A stretch of DNA of 7,971 nucleotides from an uncultured Mogibacterium sp. Lineage in GTDB: Bacteria > Bacillota_A > Clostridia > Peptostreptococcales > Anaerovoracaceae. The first letter of the stretch is position 1. Each line of letters begins with the position of its first letter. The stretch is from contig NZ_CALHTQ010000014.1 in the NCBI RefSeq assembly GCF_938039775.1, positions 1-7,971 on the forward strand, in the 5' to 3' direction. Below are positions 1-7,971 of the stretch, one piece after another. The notes under the pieces are model-generated. The model was not told where the DNA came from, made no database searches, and saw nothing but the letters and a program-made list of their open reading frames with translations. The translations under genes and the position numbers were made by a program.

Positions 1-911
<911 letters not shown>

Positions 912-924
912 TTAAGGGGGAAAC

Positions 925-3900
925 ATGACTAAAAACGATAACAATCAAGATCTTAGAAATTTTGAATCCCTACAGATCAAGTTGGCTTCAACAGAGAAGA
1001 TGCTTGAGTGGTCTCATGGTGAGGTAACAAAGCCTGAGACCATCAACTACAGAACTCTCAAGCCTGAACGTGACGGACTCTTCTGTGAGAAGATTTTCGG
1101 ACCTACTAAGGATTGGGTGTGCTCCTGTGGAAAATACAACAAAATTCGCTTTAAGGGCATCGTTTGCCCTTACTGCGGAGTTGAAGTAACGAAGTCCAAG
1201 GTAAGAAGAGAGAGGATGGGACACATTCAGCTTGTTAGCCCTGTTTCTCATATTTGGTACTTCAAGGGAATCCCTTCAAGAATCGGACTAGTGCTCGATA
1301 TCACTCCTAAGCAGCTAGAGAGAGTGCTGTATTTTGCAGCATATGTTGTAACTGACCCAGGAGAAACTCCGTTTGAGTACAAGCAGATTATCGAAGAGAA
1401 TCAGTACAATGAAGCTCGAGAGATTTATGGTAAGAACTTTGAAGCAGCGATGGGTGCAGAAGCTATCAAGACTCTTCTTCAGAACATCGAAGTAGATGAG
1501 GAAACTGAACTTCTCAGAGAGCAGCTCAAGAAGGCAACTGGACAGAAGAGAATTCGTCTAGTTAAGAGACTCGAGGTTATCGAGGCACTTAAGCAGTCTG
1601 GAAACAGACCTGAGTGGATGATTCTCGATGTAGTTCCTGTAATTCCGCCAGATCTGAGACCTATGGTTCAGCTTGAGGGTGGCAGATTTGCTACATCTGA
1701 CCTTAATGACCTATACAGAAGAGTTATCAACAGAAATAACAGACTTAAGAAGCTGCTCGAACTCGGAGCCCCTGACATAATCGTTAGAAACGAGAAGAGA
1801 ATGCTTCAGGAGTCGGTTGACTCTCTAATAGATAATGGCAGAAGAGGTAGAGCTGTAACTGGTGCTGCTGGTAGACAGCTTAAGTCACTATCCGACATGC
1901 TAAAGGGTAAGCAGGGACGTTTCCGTCAGAACCTACTCGGTAAGCGTGTTGACTACTCTGGACGTTCTGTAATCGTAGTAGGACCTGAACTGAAATTCTA
2001 TCAGTGCGGACTTCCTAAAACGATGGCGCTAGAGCTGTTCAAGCCATTTATCATGAAGGAACTTGTTGAGCAGGAACTTGCGCATAACATTAAGAGTGCA
2101 AAGACGATGGTTGAGAAGATGAAGTCAGAGGTATGGGATGTTCTCGACTACGTAATCAAGGATCATCCGGTACTTCTTAACCGTGCTCCGACACTGCACA
2201 GACTCGGAATCCAGGCTTTCGAGCCGGTTCTAGTAGAGGGTAAGGCTATTAAGCTTCATCCGCTGGTTTGTACAGCGTTTAACGCCGACTTCGACGGAGA
2301 TCAGATGGCTGTACACGTTCCTCTATCGGTAGAGGCGCAGGCAGAGGCTAGGTTCCTCATGCTATCAGTTAACAATATTCTTGCGCCTAAGGATGGTTCG
2401 CCTATCACAATTCCAACTCAGGACATGATTCTCGGAAGTTACTACCTCACACATGAGGGTACAGAGGCTCGTAACCTTGAGAATGAAAAGGGTGATGGCA
2501 AGTGCTTTGCTGATCTTGATGAGATGCTTATGGCATATAGAAACCATGCTGTGGGAATTCATGCAAAGGTTAAGGTTAGAAGACAGGCGTTCCCTGGAGA
2601 TCCAGGAAAGTTAGTAGAGTCTACAGTAGGTAGATTTATCTTCAACCAGGGACTCCCTCAGGATATGGGCTTTGTAAATAGAGACGAAGATCCGTATTCA
2701 CTCGAGGTAGACTTCCTCTGCGACAAGAAGAAACTCGGTGTTATCATCGACAAGTGCTTCAAAAAGCATGGTAATACAAGAACCGTTCTTATGCTCGACT
2801 ATGTAAAGAGCATAGGTTACCACTACTCAACTAAGGCTGCTGTTACAATCAGTGTATCCGACATGGAGGTTCCTGAGGAAAAGGCTGAAATCGTTGCAGA
2901 GGCTGATAAGCAAGTGGATAAGTTCGAGGCTGCGTACAGACGTGGTCTGATGACAGATAGAGAACGTTATGAGAGAATCATCAAGACGTGGAAGGATGCA
3001 ACTGATCAGGTTGCTGACGCTCTGATGGATTCCCTAGGACCTCTCAACAACCTGTTCATCATGGCAAGCTCTGGAGCCAGAGGTAACAAATCGCAGATTA
3101 GTCAGGTTGGCGGTATGAGAGGACTTATGGCTAACGCGACAGGACACACCGTAGAGATTCCTATCAAGGCGAACTTCCGTGAAGGTCTATCTATCCTAGA
3201 GTACTTCATTTCTTCAAATGGTGCTCGTAAGGGTCTTGCGGATACTGCGCTTCGTACGGCTGACTCCGGATATCTAACAAGAAGACTTGTAGATATTTCG
3301 CACAGCGTAATCGTTACAGAGGACGATTGTGGATCAGTAGAAGGCGTTGAAATCAAGGCATTCACAGATGGCAAGGAAGTAATTGAGCCGCTAGCACAGA
3401 GAATCGCAGGCAGATTTGTAACAGAAGCTGTTGTGCACCCTGAGACTGGCGAAGTTCTAGCTGCTGAAGGCGAATTCATCGAAGATGACGTTGCAGAAGC
3501 AATCGAGGCTGCTGGTGTTGAGGTAGTTAAGATTAAATCTGTCATGACTTGTCAGGCAGAGCACGGAGTTTGCGCTAAGTGCTACGGTAGAAACCTCGCT
3601 ACAGGAACTGCAGTTCTACCAGGTGAGACTGTTGGTATCATTGCTGCTCAGTCTATCGGTGAGCCGGGTACACAGTTGACTATGAGAACGTTCCACACTG
3701 GTGGTGTAGCTGGAAGCGATATCACACAGGGTCTCCCAAGAGTTGAGGAGCTGTTCGAAGCTAGAAAGCCTAAGGGTCTAGCTGAAATCTGCGAGGGAGA
3801 TGGAGAGGTTGTATCCATCGAGCCAACTGATGACAACAGGACTAGCGTTGTCGTTAAGGAGGAAGGTGGCAACCGCGAGTATATTATCTCCTATGGTTCA

Positions 3901-4554
3901 AGACTCAATGTAAAGGTTGGTGACGCTGTTTATGCAGGTGGCCAGATTACAAAGGGACCTCTCGATCCACATGATGTAATGAGAATTCTCGGCGTTCAGG
4001 GAGTATACGAATACTTGCTACGTGAGGTTCAGAGAGTATACAGACAGCAGGGTGTAGACATCAACGACAAGCATGTTGAGGTTATCGCATCTCAGATGCT
4101 ATCTAAGTACAAGATTGAAAAAGCTGGAGATACTAGGCTGTTACCTGGCAGCATGTACAGCATCAATGAGATTAATAGTGCAAATGCTGAAATTGACCCA
4201 GAAGAGGGAGAGCCAGCTACATACGAGCGTCAGCTTCTTGGTATCACCAAGGCGGCTCTTGCTACAAGCTCGTTCCTATCTGCTGCATCGTTCCAGGAGA
4301 CTACTCGTGTCCTAACAGACGCTGCGGTTAAGGGTAAGACTGACCATCTAGATGGACTCAAGGAAAACGTTATGATCGGTAAGCTAATCCCTGCAGGAAC
4401 TGGTATGAAGCGTTACGCTGCAGTTGACGTTGATTATGGCGAAAATGAGCCTCTTATGAACTCAAGCTACGATGACGAGAACATGGTTCTCAAGATGCCA
4501 TCAGCTCATGTTCAGCCTCAGTCTGCACCGCTTTATGATGGCGTTGAGGAATAA
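925..4554 (+). CDS. rpoC: DNA-directed RNA polymerase subunit beta-prime
   Basis: Complete 1209-residue beta-prime subunit, which carries the catalytic magnesium of RNA polymerase. In order: the N-terminal zinc site C66, C68, C81, C84; the clamp coiled coil that binds sigma factors (about 264-296, [17 protein letters not shown] onward); the catalytic NADFDGDQ loop at 453-460 with D455, D457, D459; the bridge helix (about 757-792, [19 protein letters not shown]); the second zinc site C802, C876, C883, C886, with the same spacing as in E. coli; and the trigger loop with M920, R921 and H924. The trigger loop runs directly into [20 protein letters not shown], so the large insert found in the E. 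coli trigger loop is missing, as in other Firmicutes. The length is close to that of Bacillus RpoC. The ATG is preceded by an AAGGGGG Shine-Dalgarno sequence (914-920) with a 4-nt spacer. No frameshift or missing active-site residue is seen. Confidence 0.99.
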   Translation: MTKNDNNQDLRNFESLQIKLASTEKMLEWSHGEVTKPETINYRTLKPERDGLFCEKIFGPTKDWVCSCGKYNKIRFKGIVCPYCGVEVTKSKVRRERMGHIQLVSPVSHIWYFKGIPSRIGLVLDITPKQLERVLYFAAYVVTDPGETPFEYKQIIEENQYNEAREIYGKNFEAAMGAEAIKTLLQNIEVDEETELLREQLKKATGQKRIRLVKRLEVIEALKQSGNRPEWMILDVVPVIPPDLRPMVQLEGGRFATSDLNDLYRRVINRNNRLKKLLELGAPDIIVRNEKRMLQESVDSLIDNGRRGRAVTGAAGRQLKSLSDMLKGKQGRFRQNLLGKRVDYSGRSVIVVGPELKFYQCGLPKTMALELFKPFIMKELVEQELAHNIKSAKTMVEKMKSEVWDVLDYVIKDHPVLLNRAPTLHRLGIQAFEPVLVEGKAIKLHPLVCTAFNADFDGDQMAVHVPLSVEAQAEARFLMLSVNNILAPKDGSPITIPTQDMILGSYYLTHEGTEARNLENEKGDGKCFADLDEMLMAYRNHAVGIHAKVKVRRQAFPGDPGKLVESTVGRFIFNQGLPQDMGFVNRDEDPYSLEVDFLCDKKKLGVIIDKCFKKHGNTRTVLMLDYVKSIGYHYSTKAAVTISVSDMEVPEEKAEIVAEADKQVDKFEAAYRRGLMTDRERYERIIKTWKDATDQVADALMDSLGPLNNLFIMASSGARGNKSQISQVGGMRGLMANATGHTVEIPIKANFREGLSILEYFISSNGARKGLADTALRTADSGYLTRRLVDISHSVIVTEDDCGSVEGVEIKAFTDGKEVIEPLAQRIAGRFVTEAVVHPETGEVLAAEGEFIEDDVAEAIEAAGVEVVKIKSVMTCQAEHGVCAKCYGRNLATGTAVLPGETVGIIAAQSIGEPGTQLTMRTFHTGGVAGSDITQGLPRVEELFEARKPKGLAEICEGDGEVVSIEPTDDNRTSVVVKEEGGNREYIISYGSRLNVKVGDAVYAGGQITKGPLDPHDVMRILGVQGVYEYLLREVQRVYRQQGVDINDKHVEVIASQMLSKYKIEKAGDTRLLPGSMYSINEINSANAEIDPEEGEPATYERQLLGITKAALATSSFLSAASFQETTRVLTDAAVKGKTDHLDGLKENVMIGKLIPAGTGMKRYAAVDVDYGENEPLMNSSYDDENMVLKMPSAHVQPQSAPLYDGVEE

Positions 4555-4596
4555 AGTTAGGCAACATTGACCCGCAAATGATACAAATTAATCGCG

Positions 4597-4647
4597 TATA
4601 ATAACAAGCCGATGCATTGACAATTCAGTGCATTGGCTGTTATAATA
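4597..4647. repeat. Long imperfect inverted repeat overlapping the rpsL promoter
   Basis: The left arm (4597-4620) and right arm (4625-4647) are complementary around a CAAT loop at 4621-4624. The core, GCCGATGCATTGA against TCAGTGCATTGGC, has 13 pairs, two of which would be G-U wobbles in RNA. After one bulged A (4607), ATAACA (4601-4606) pairs perfectly with TGTTAT (4638-4643). After one A-A mismatch, TAT (4597-4599) pairs with ATA (4645-4647). The repeat covers the -35 box, the whole spacer and the -10 box of the promoter. As RNA read through from rpoC it would form a strong hairpin followed by only a modest U-rich stretch (TGTTATAAT), so it could be a weak or bidirectional terminator for rpoC. 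As DNA it could be an operator. The pairing is read directly from the sequence; the function is inferred. Confidence 0.8.
4617..4646 (+). promoter_or_regulatory. Strong sigma-70/SigA-type promoter for the rpsL-rpsG-fusA-tuf genes
   Basis: The -35 box TTGACA (4617-4622) and the -10 box TATAAT (4641-4646) both match the consensus perfectly. They are separated by 18 bp, and a TG at 4638-4639 adds an extended -10 element (TGTTATAAT). Transcription would start near 4651-4654, giving an untranslated leader of about 80 nt before rpsL. It lies 62 bp beyond the rpoC stop codon, so the str genes can be transcribed independently of rpoBC. The promoter sits inside a long inverted repeat. Confidence 0.87.
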
Positions 4648-4720
4648 TGTAGGTTCAATATACTACGCGGAGACTGTCTACATGGTCACTGCTGGTTTGA
4701 ATGAGTTAAATTTTATAAGA

Positions 4721-4726
4721 AAGGAG
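4721..4726 (+). promoter_or_regulatory. Ribosome binding site of rpsL (decides the start)
   Basis: AAGGAG lies 6 nt before the ATG at 4733. It supports that ATG over the in-frame ATG at 4682, which has only GGAG (4669-4672) at 9 nt. The protein from 4733 begins [10 protein letters not shown], the standard start of S12. Confidence 0.9.
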
Positions 4727-4732
4727 ACAATA

Positions 4733-5146
4733 ATGCCTACTATTAACCAATTAGTTCGTCAGGGCAGAAAGAGTGCAGTTAAGAAGTCAGGTTCCCCAGC
4801 TCTTGGTAAGAACATGAATAACCTTAAGAAGACTCTTACTGATGTAAATTCGCCTCAGAAGAGGGGAGTATGCGTTGCAGTTAAGACTGTAACTCCTAAG
4901 AAGCCTAACTCGGCGCTAAGAAAAGTTGCCAGAGTTCGCTTGACTAACGGTATTGAAGTAACAGCATATATTCCTGGAATCGGTCACAACCTACAGGAGC
5001 ACAGTGTTGTACTAATCAGAGGCGGAAGAGTTAAGGACCTCCCTGGTGTGAGATATCACATCGTTAGAGGAACACTTGACGCTGCTGGCGTATCGGGTCG
5101 TGGTCAGGGACGTTCCAAGTATGGAGCAAAGAGACCTAAGAAGTAA
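4733..5146 (+). CDS. rpsL: 30S ribosomal protein S12
   Basis: Complete 137-residue S12, which sits at the 30S decoding centre, takes part in tRNA selection and is the classical streptomycin target. The protein has the Firmicutes form, about 13 residues longer near the N-terminus than E. coli S12 (segment [20 protein letters not shown]). The decoding-site loops are intact: [11 protein letters not shown] with K56 (E. coli K43 when Met is counted) and [13 protein letters not shown] with K101 (E. coli K88) and D102, the position that is beta-methylthiolated in many bacteria. Both lysines are wild type, so no common streptomycin-resistance substitution is present. The C-terminus is rich in Arg/Lys ([12 protein letters not shown]). 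The start is chosen from family homology and the AAGGAG site. It is the first gene after the internal promoter. Confidence 0.98.
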   Translation: MPTINQLVRQGRKSAVKKSGSPALGKNMNNLKKTLTDVNSPQKRGVCVAVKTVTPKKPNSALRKVARVRLTNGIEVTAYIPGIGHNLQEHSVVLIRGGRVKDLPGVRYHIVRGTLDAAGVSGRGQGRSKYGAKRPKK

Positions 5147-5164
5147 TTGATTTCGGGATATTGT

Positions 5165-5716
<552 letters not shown>

Positions 5717-5767
5717 TCTGAGATGACACACCTGACAGAAATTAGATAAAAGCAGGAAGGAGGATTT

Positions 5768-7837
5768 ATGGCTAGACAATTTACTCTAGAAAATACCAGA
5801 AATATTGGAATCATGGCTCATATCGACGCCGGTAAGACAACAACTACCGAGAGAATCCTTTATTATACAGGAAAGACTCATAAGATCGGTGAGACTCATG
5901 ACGGTGCTGCTACCATGGACTTCATGGCTCAGGAGCAGGAGCGTGGTATTACAATTACCTCTGCTGCTACAACCGCTCAGTGGAAAGGCACAAGAATTAA
6001 CATTATTGACACACCTGGACACGTTGACTTTACTGTTGAGGTAGAGAGATCGCTACGTGTACTTGACGGTGCGGTAATGGTACTAAGTGCTAAGGAAGGT
6101 GTTGAGCCTCAGTCAGAGACAGTATGGAGACAAGCTGAGAAGTATAACGTTCCAAGAATGATTTTTGTTAACAAGATGGACATTCTAGGAGCTAACTTCT
6201 TCCACGTAATCGATACTATTCATGATAGACTAAGAGCTAATGCTGTACCTGTTCAGATTCCAATCGGTTCTGAGAACATGTTTGAGGGAATTATCGACCT
6301 TATTGAGATGAAGGCTGAGATTTATGATAAGAACGACGCTACAGGTAAAGAGTTCGCAATCGTAGAAATTCCAGAGAACATGAAGGAAGAAGCGCAGGCT
6401 TGGCATGACAAGATGATCGAGGCTGTTGCTGAACTCGATGAAGAGCTGACTATGAAGTACCTCGAGGGAGAAGAAATCTCAATTGAGGAACTCAAGACAG
6501 TTATCAGAAGAGAGACTATTGCAGGAAATATTTTCCCTGTATTTTGCGGATCTGCATACAAGAACAAGGGTGTTCAGATGATGCTAGACGGTGTAGTTGA
6601 CTACATGCCAGCACCTACAGACATTCCTTCAATCGGTGGTATAAACCCTGATACAGAGGAAGAGGATGTAAGACACTCAAGCGACAAGGAGCCATTCTCG
6701 GCACTTGCGTTCAAGATTGTAGCAGACCCATACGTAGGAAAGCTTGCGTTCTTCAGAGTATACTCTGGAACACTTGAGACTGGTTCATACGTATACAATG
6801 CAACAAAGGGCAAGCGTGAGAGAATAGGAAGAATCCTTCAGATGCACGCTAACCACAGAGAAGAGATTGAGAAAGTTTACTCAGGAGATATCGCTGCAGC
6901 TGTAGGACTAAAGCAGACTACAACTGGAGACACACTCTGCGACGAGAAGAAGCCAATCATTCTCGAGTCTATGGAATTCCCAGATCCAGTAATCGAAATC
7001 GCTATCGAACCTAAGACCAAGGCTGGTCAGGAGAAGATGGGTATCGCTCTCGCTAAGCTGGCTGAAGAGGATCCAACATTCAGAACATACACTAACCCAG
7101 AGACTGGACAGACTATCATCGCTGGAATGGGTGAGCTTCACCTAGAAATCATCGTTGACAGACTTCTTAGAGAGTTCAAGGTAGAGGCTAACGTAGGTAA
7201 GCCGATGGTATCCTACAAAGAGACTATTACCGTTGAGGTTGATGAAGATTACAAGCACAAGAAACAGTCCGGTGGTTCTGGTCAGTACGGACACGTTAAG
7301 TTCAGACTATATCCAAGAGAAGCAGGCGCTGGATTCGAGTTCAAGAACTCCATCACAGGTGGTGCTATTCCTAAGGAATACATCCCTAAGATTCAGGAGG
7401 GAATGGAAGCAGCAATGCAGAATGGACCTGTTGCTGGCTACCAGCTAGTAGACGTTGGTGTAGATTTATACGACGGTTCATACCACGAAGTAGACTCATC
7501 TGAGATGGCATTCAAGATTGCAGCTACCATGGGATTCAAGGAAGCTTGCAAGAAGGCAAAGCCAGTTCTACTAGAACCAATCTTCAAGGTAGAGGTTACT
7601 GTACCTGAGAACAACATGGGAGACATCATCGGTGACATCAGTTCAAGAAGAGGATCTATCGAAGGATCTGACATAAATAATGGTGCTGCTGTCGTAAGAG
7701 GATTCGTTCCACTATCCGAGATGTTCGGATATGCTACAGACCTACGTTCTAAGACACAGGGTCGTGGTGTATACGTAATGCAGTTCGACCACTTCGACAA
7801 GCTACCTGAGAGCTTGAAGGAGAAAGTTGCAAAATAA
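5768..7837 (+). CDS. fusA: Translation elongation factor G (EF-G)
   Basis: Complete 689-residue GTPase that drives tRNA-mRNA translocation and, with ribosome recycling factor, splits ribosomes. The GTP-binding motifs are all present: P-loop AHIDAGKT (17-24), switch I RGITIT (59-64), DTPGH (81-85), NKMD (135-138) and GSA (261-263). Domain II spans about 285-395 and domain III about 400-480 ([10 protein letters not shown] at 452-461). Domain IV spans about 481-605, with [12 protein letters not shown] near its tip (571-582), and domain V covers the rest, ending [19 protein letters not shown] onward. AAGGAGG (5757-5763) lies 4 nt before the ATG. Small variations from the E. coli and Bacillus sequences as I recall them are NKMDI rather than NKMDR after the G4 motif, and GGSGQYGH rather than GGRGQYGH in domain IV; I take these as lineage variation. 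The genomic position in the str operon supports canonical EF-G rather than a specialised paralogue. Confidence 0.98.
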   Translation: MARQFTLENTRNIGIMAHIDAGKTTTTERILYYTGKTHKIGETHDGAATMDFMAQEQERGITITSAATTAQWKGTRINIIDTPGHVDFTVEVERSLRVLDGAVMVLSAKEGVEPQSETVWRQAEKYNVPRMIFVNKMDILGANFFHVIDTIHDRLRANAVPVQIPIGSENMFEGIIDLIEMKAEIYDKNDATGKEFAIVEIPENMKEEAQAWHDKMIEAVAELDEELTMKYLEGEEISIEELKTVIRRETIAGNIFPVFCGSAYKNKGVQMMLDGVVDYMPAPTDIPSIGGINPDTEEEDVRHSSDKEPFSALAFKIVADPYVGKLAFFRVYSGTLETGSYVYNATKGKRERIGRILQMHANHREEIEKVYSGDIAAAVGLKQTTTGDTLCDEKKPIILESMEFPDPVIEIAIEPKTKAGQEKMGIALAKLAEEDPTFRTYTNPETGQTIIAGMGELHLEIIVDRLLREFKVEANVGKPMVSYKETITVEVDEDYKHKKQSGGSGQYGHVKFRLYPREAGAGFEFKNSITGGAIPKEYIPKIQEGMEAAMQNGPVAGYQLVDVGVDLYDGSYHEVDSSEMAFKIAATMGFKEACKKAKPVLLEPIFKVEVTVPENNMGDIIGDISSRRGSIEGSDINNGAAVVRGFVPLSEMFGYATDLRSKTQGRGVYVMQFDHFDKLPESLKEKVAK

Positions 7838-7920
7838 TCTACACTCTCAATGAATTTATCGGAGAGAATATAAATTTTACAGAAAATTATTTCAAATAAT
7901 TCTAAATAGGAGAAATTATC
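7838..7920 (+). other. AT-rich fusA-tuf spacer
   Basis: This 83-bp spacer is markedly richer in A and T than the genes around it. It contains two weak inverted repeats: AATTTAT/ATAAATT (7853-7859 and 7870-7876) and AATTATT/AATAATT (7885-7891 and 7895-7901). Neither has a G+C-rich stem or a following T-run, so I do not call a terminator. AGGAG at 7908-7912, 8 nt before the ATG, is the tuf ribosome binding site. No promoter with both boxes well placed is visible. Confidence 0.6.
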
Positions 7921-7971
7921 ATGGCAAAGCAGAAGTATGAGAGAACCAAGCCACATATCAACATCGGTACA
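7921..7971 (+). CDS. tuf: Translation elongation factor Tu, N-terminal 17 codons (3' truncated by window)
   Basis: The reading frame gives MAKQKYERTKPHINIGT, the start of EF-Tu immediately before the family's GHVDHGKT P-loop, which lies beyond the window edge. EF-Tu is the GTPase that carries aminoacyl-tRNA to the ribosomal A site. The start is supported by AGGAG 8 nt upstream and by the conserved rpsL-rpsG-fusA-tuf order. The fragment is too short to judge the completeness of the gene or to tell whether a second tuf copy exists elsewhere. Confidence 0.95.
   Translation, partial: MAKQKYERTKPHINIGT

Noticed and set aside
3102..3545. 147-codon minus-strand open frame inside rpoC
   Set aside because: It lies wholly opposite conserved rpoC sequence, is low-complexity Ser/Thr/Ala, and has no family resemblance.
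4073..4315. 80-codon plus-strand open frame in another frame of rpoC
   Set aside because: It is embedded in conserved rpoC sequence and its translation is a frame-shifted shadow.
4567..4602. TTGACC (4567-4572) with TATAAT (4597-4602) as a second upstream promoter
   Set aside because: The spacing is 24 bp, too long for a standard sigma-70-type promoter, and no better -35 box lies 16-18 bp before that TATAAT.
4597..4632. Divergent minus-strand promoter in the rpoC-rpsL palindrome (TTGTCA and TATTAT)
   Set aside because: The boxes are imperfect and only 14 bp apart, and they would drive antisense RNA into rpoC with no gene; they arise from the palindrome's symmetry.
5732..5767. CTGACA box before fusA as a promoter
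   Set aside because: No -10 box lies at a suitable distance, and the region 17 bp downstream is the ribosome binding site.
7876..7908. TTTACA box before tuf as a promoter
   Set aside because: No acceptable -10 sequence lies 16-18 bp downstream, and any start would fall on the tuf ribosome binding site.
7438..7956. 172-codon minus-strand open frame over the end of fusA and the tuf start
   Set aside because: It overlaps two conserved genes on the other strand and resembles no known protein; its length follows from the codon bias of fusA.

Overview
This window is a housekeeping stretch of a bacterial chromosome. It runs from the end of the rpoBC RNA polymerase operon into the str operon (rpsL-rpsG-fusA-tuf), all on the plus strand and with no mobile elements. 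The gene order, the Firmicutes-length form of S12 (137 aa), the absence of the large lineage-specific insert in the RpoC trigger loop, the strong AAGGAGG-type ribosome binding sites and heavy use of AGA and CTA codons point to a Firmicutes bacterium. The EF-G sequence style suggests class Clostridia. By eye the G+C content is moderate. An assignment below class would be a guess.

Layout: the 3' end of rpoB (1-911, 5' truncated) is followed after 13 nt by complete rpoC (925-4554). A 178-bp gap (4555-4732) holds a near-consensus promoter embedded in a long imperfect inverted repeat. Then come rpsL (4733-5146), a 99-nt intercistronic region with potential regulatory folding, rpsG with a GTG start (5246-5716), fusA (5768-7837), an 83-bp AT-rich spacer, and the first 17 codons of tuf (7921 to the window edge).

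How the genes work together: beta and beta-prime form the catalytic core of RNA polymerase. S12 and S7 are 30S proteins of the decoding centre and the head. EF-G and EF-Tu drive translocation and aminoacyl-tRNA delivery. The rpoC-rpsL gap appears to be a transcriptional boundary, where the str genes gain their own strong promoter while possibly still receiving read-through from rpoBC. The small L7Ae-family gene (rplGB/ybxF) that sits here in Bacillus is absent.

I see no convincing undescribed system. The points most worth a second look are the roughly 100-residue acidic tail of RpoB, the promoter-overlapping inverted repeat upstream of rpsL, and a possible Shine-Dalgarno-sequestering switch upstream of rpsG.
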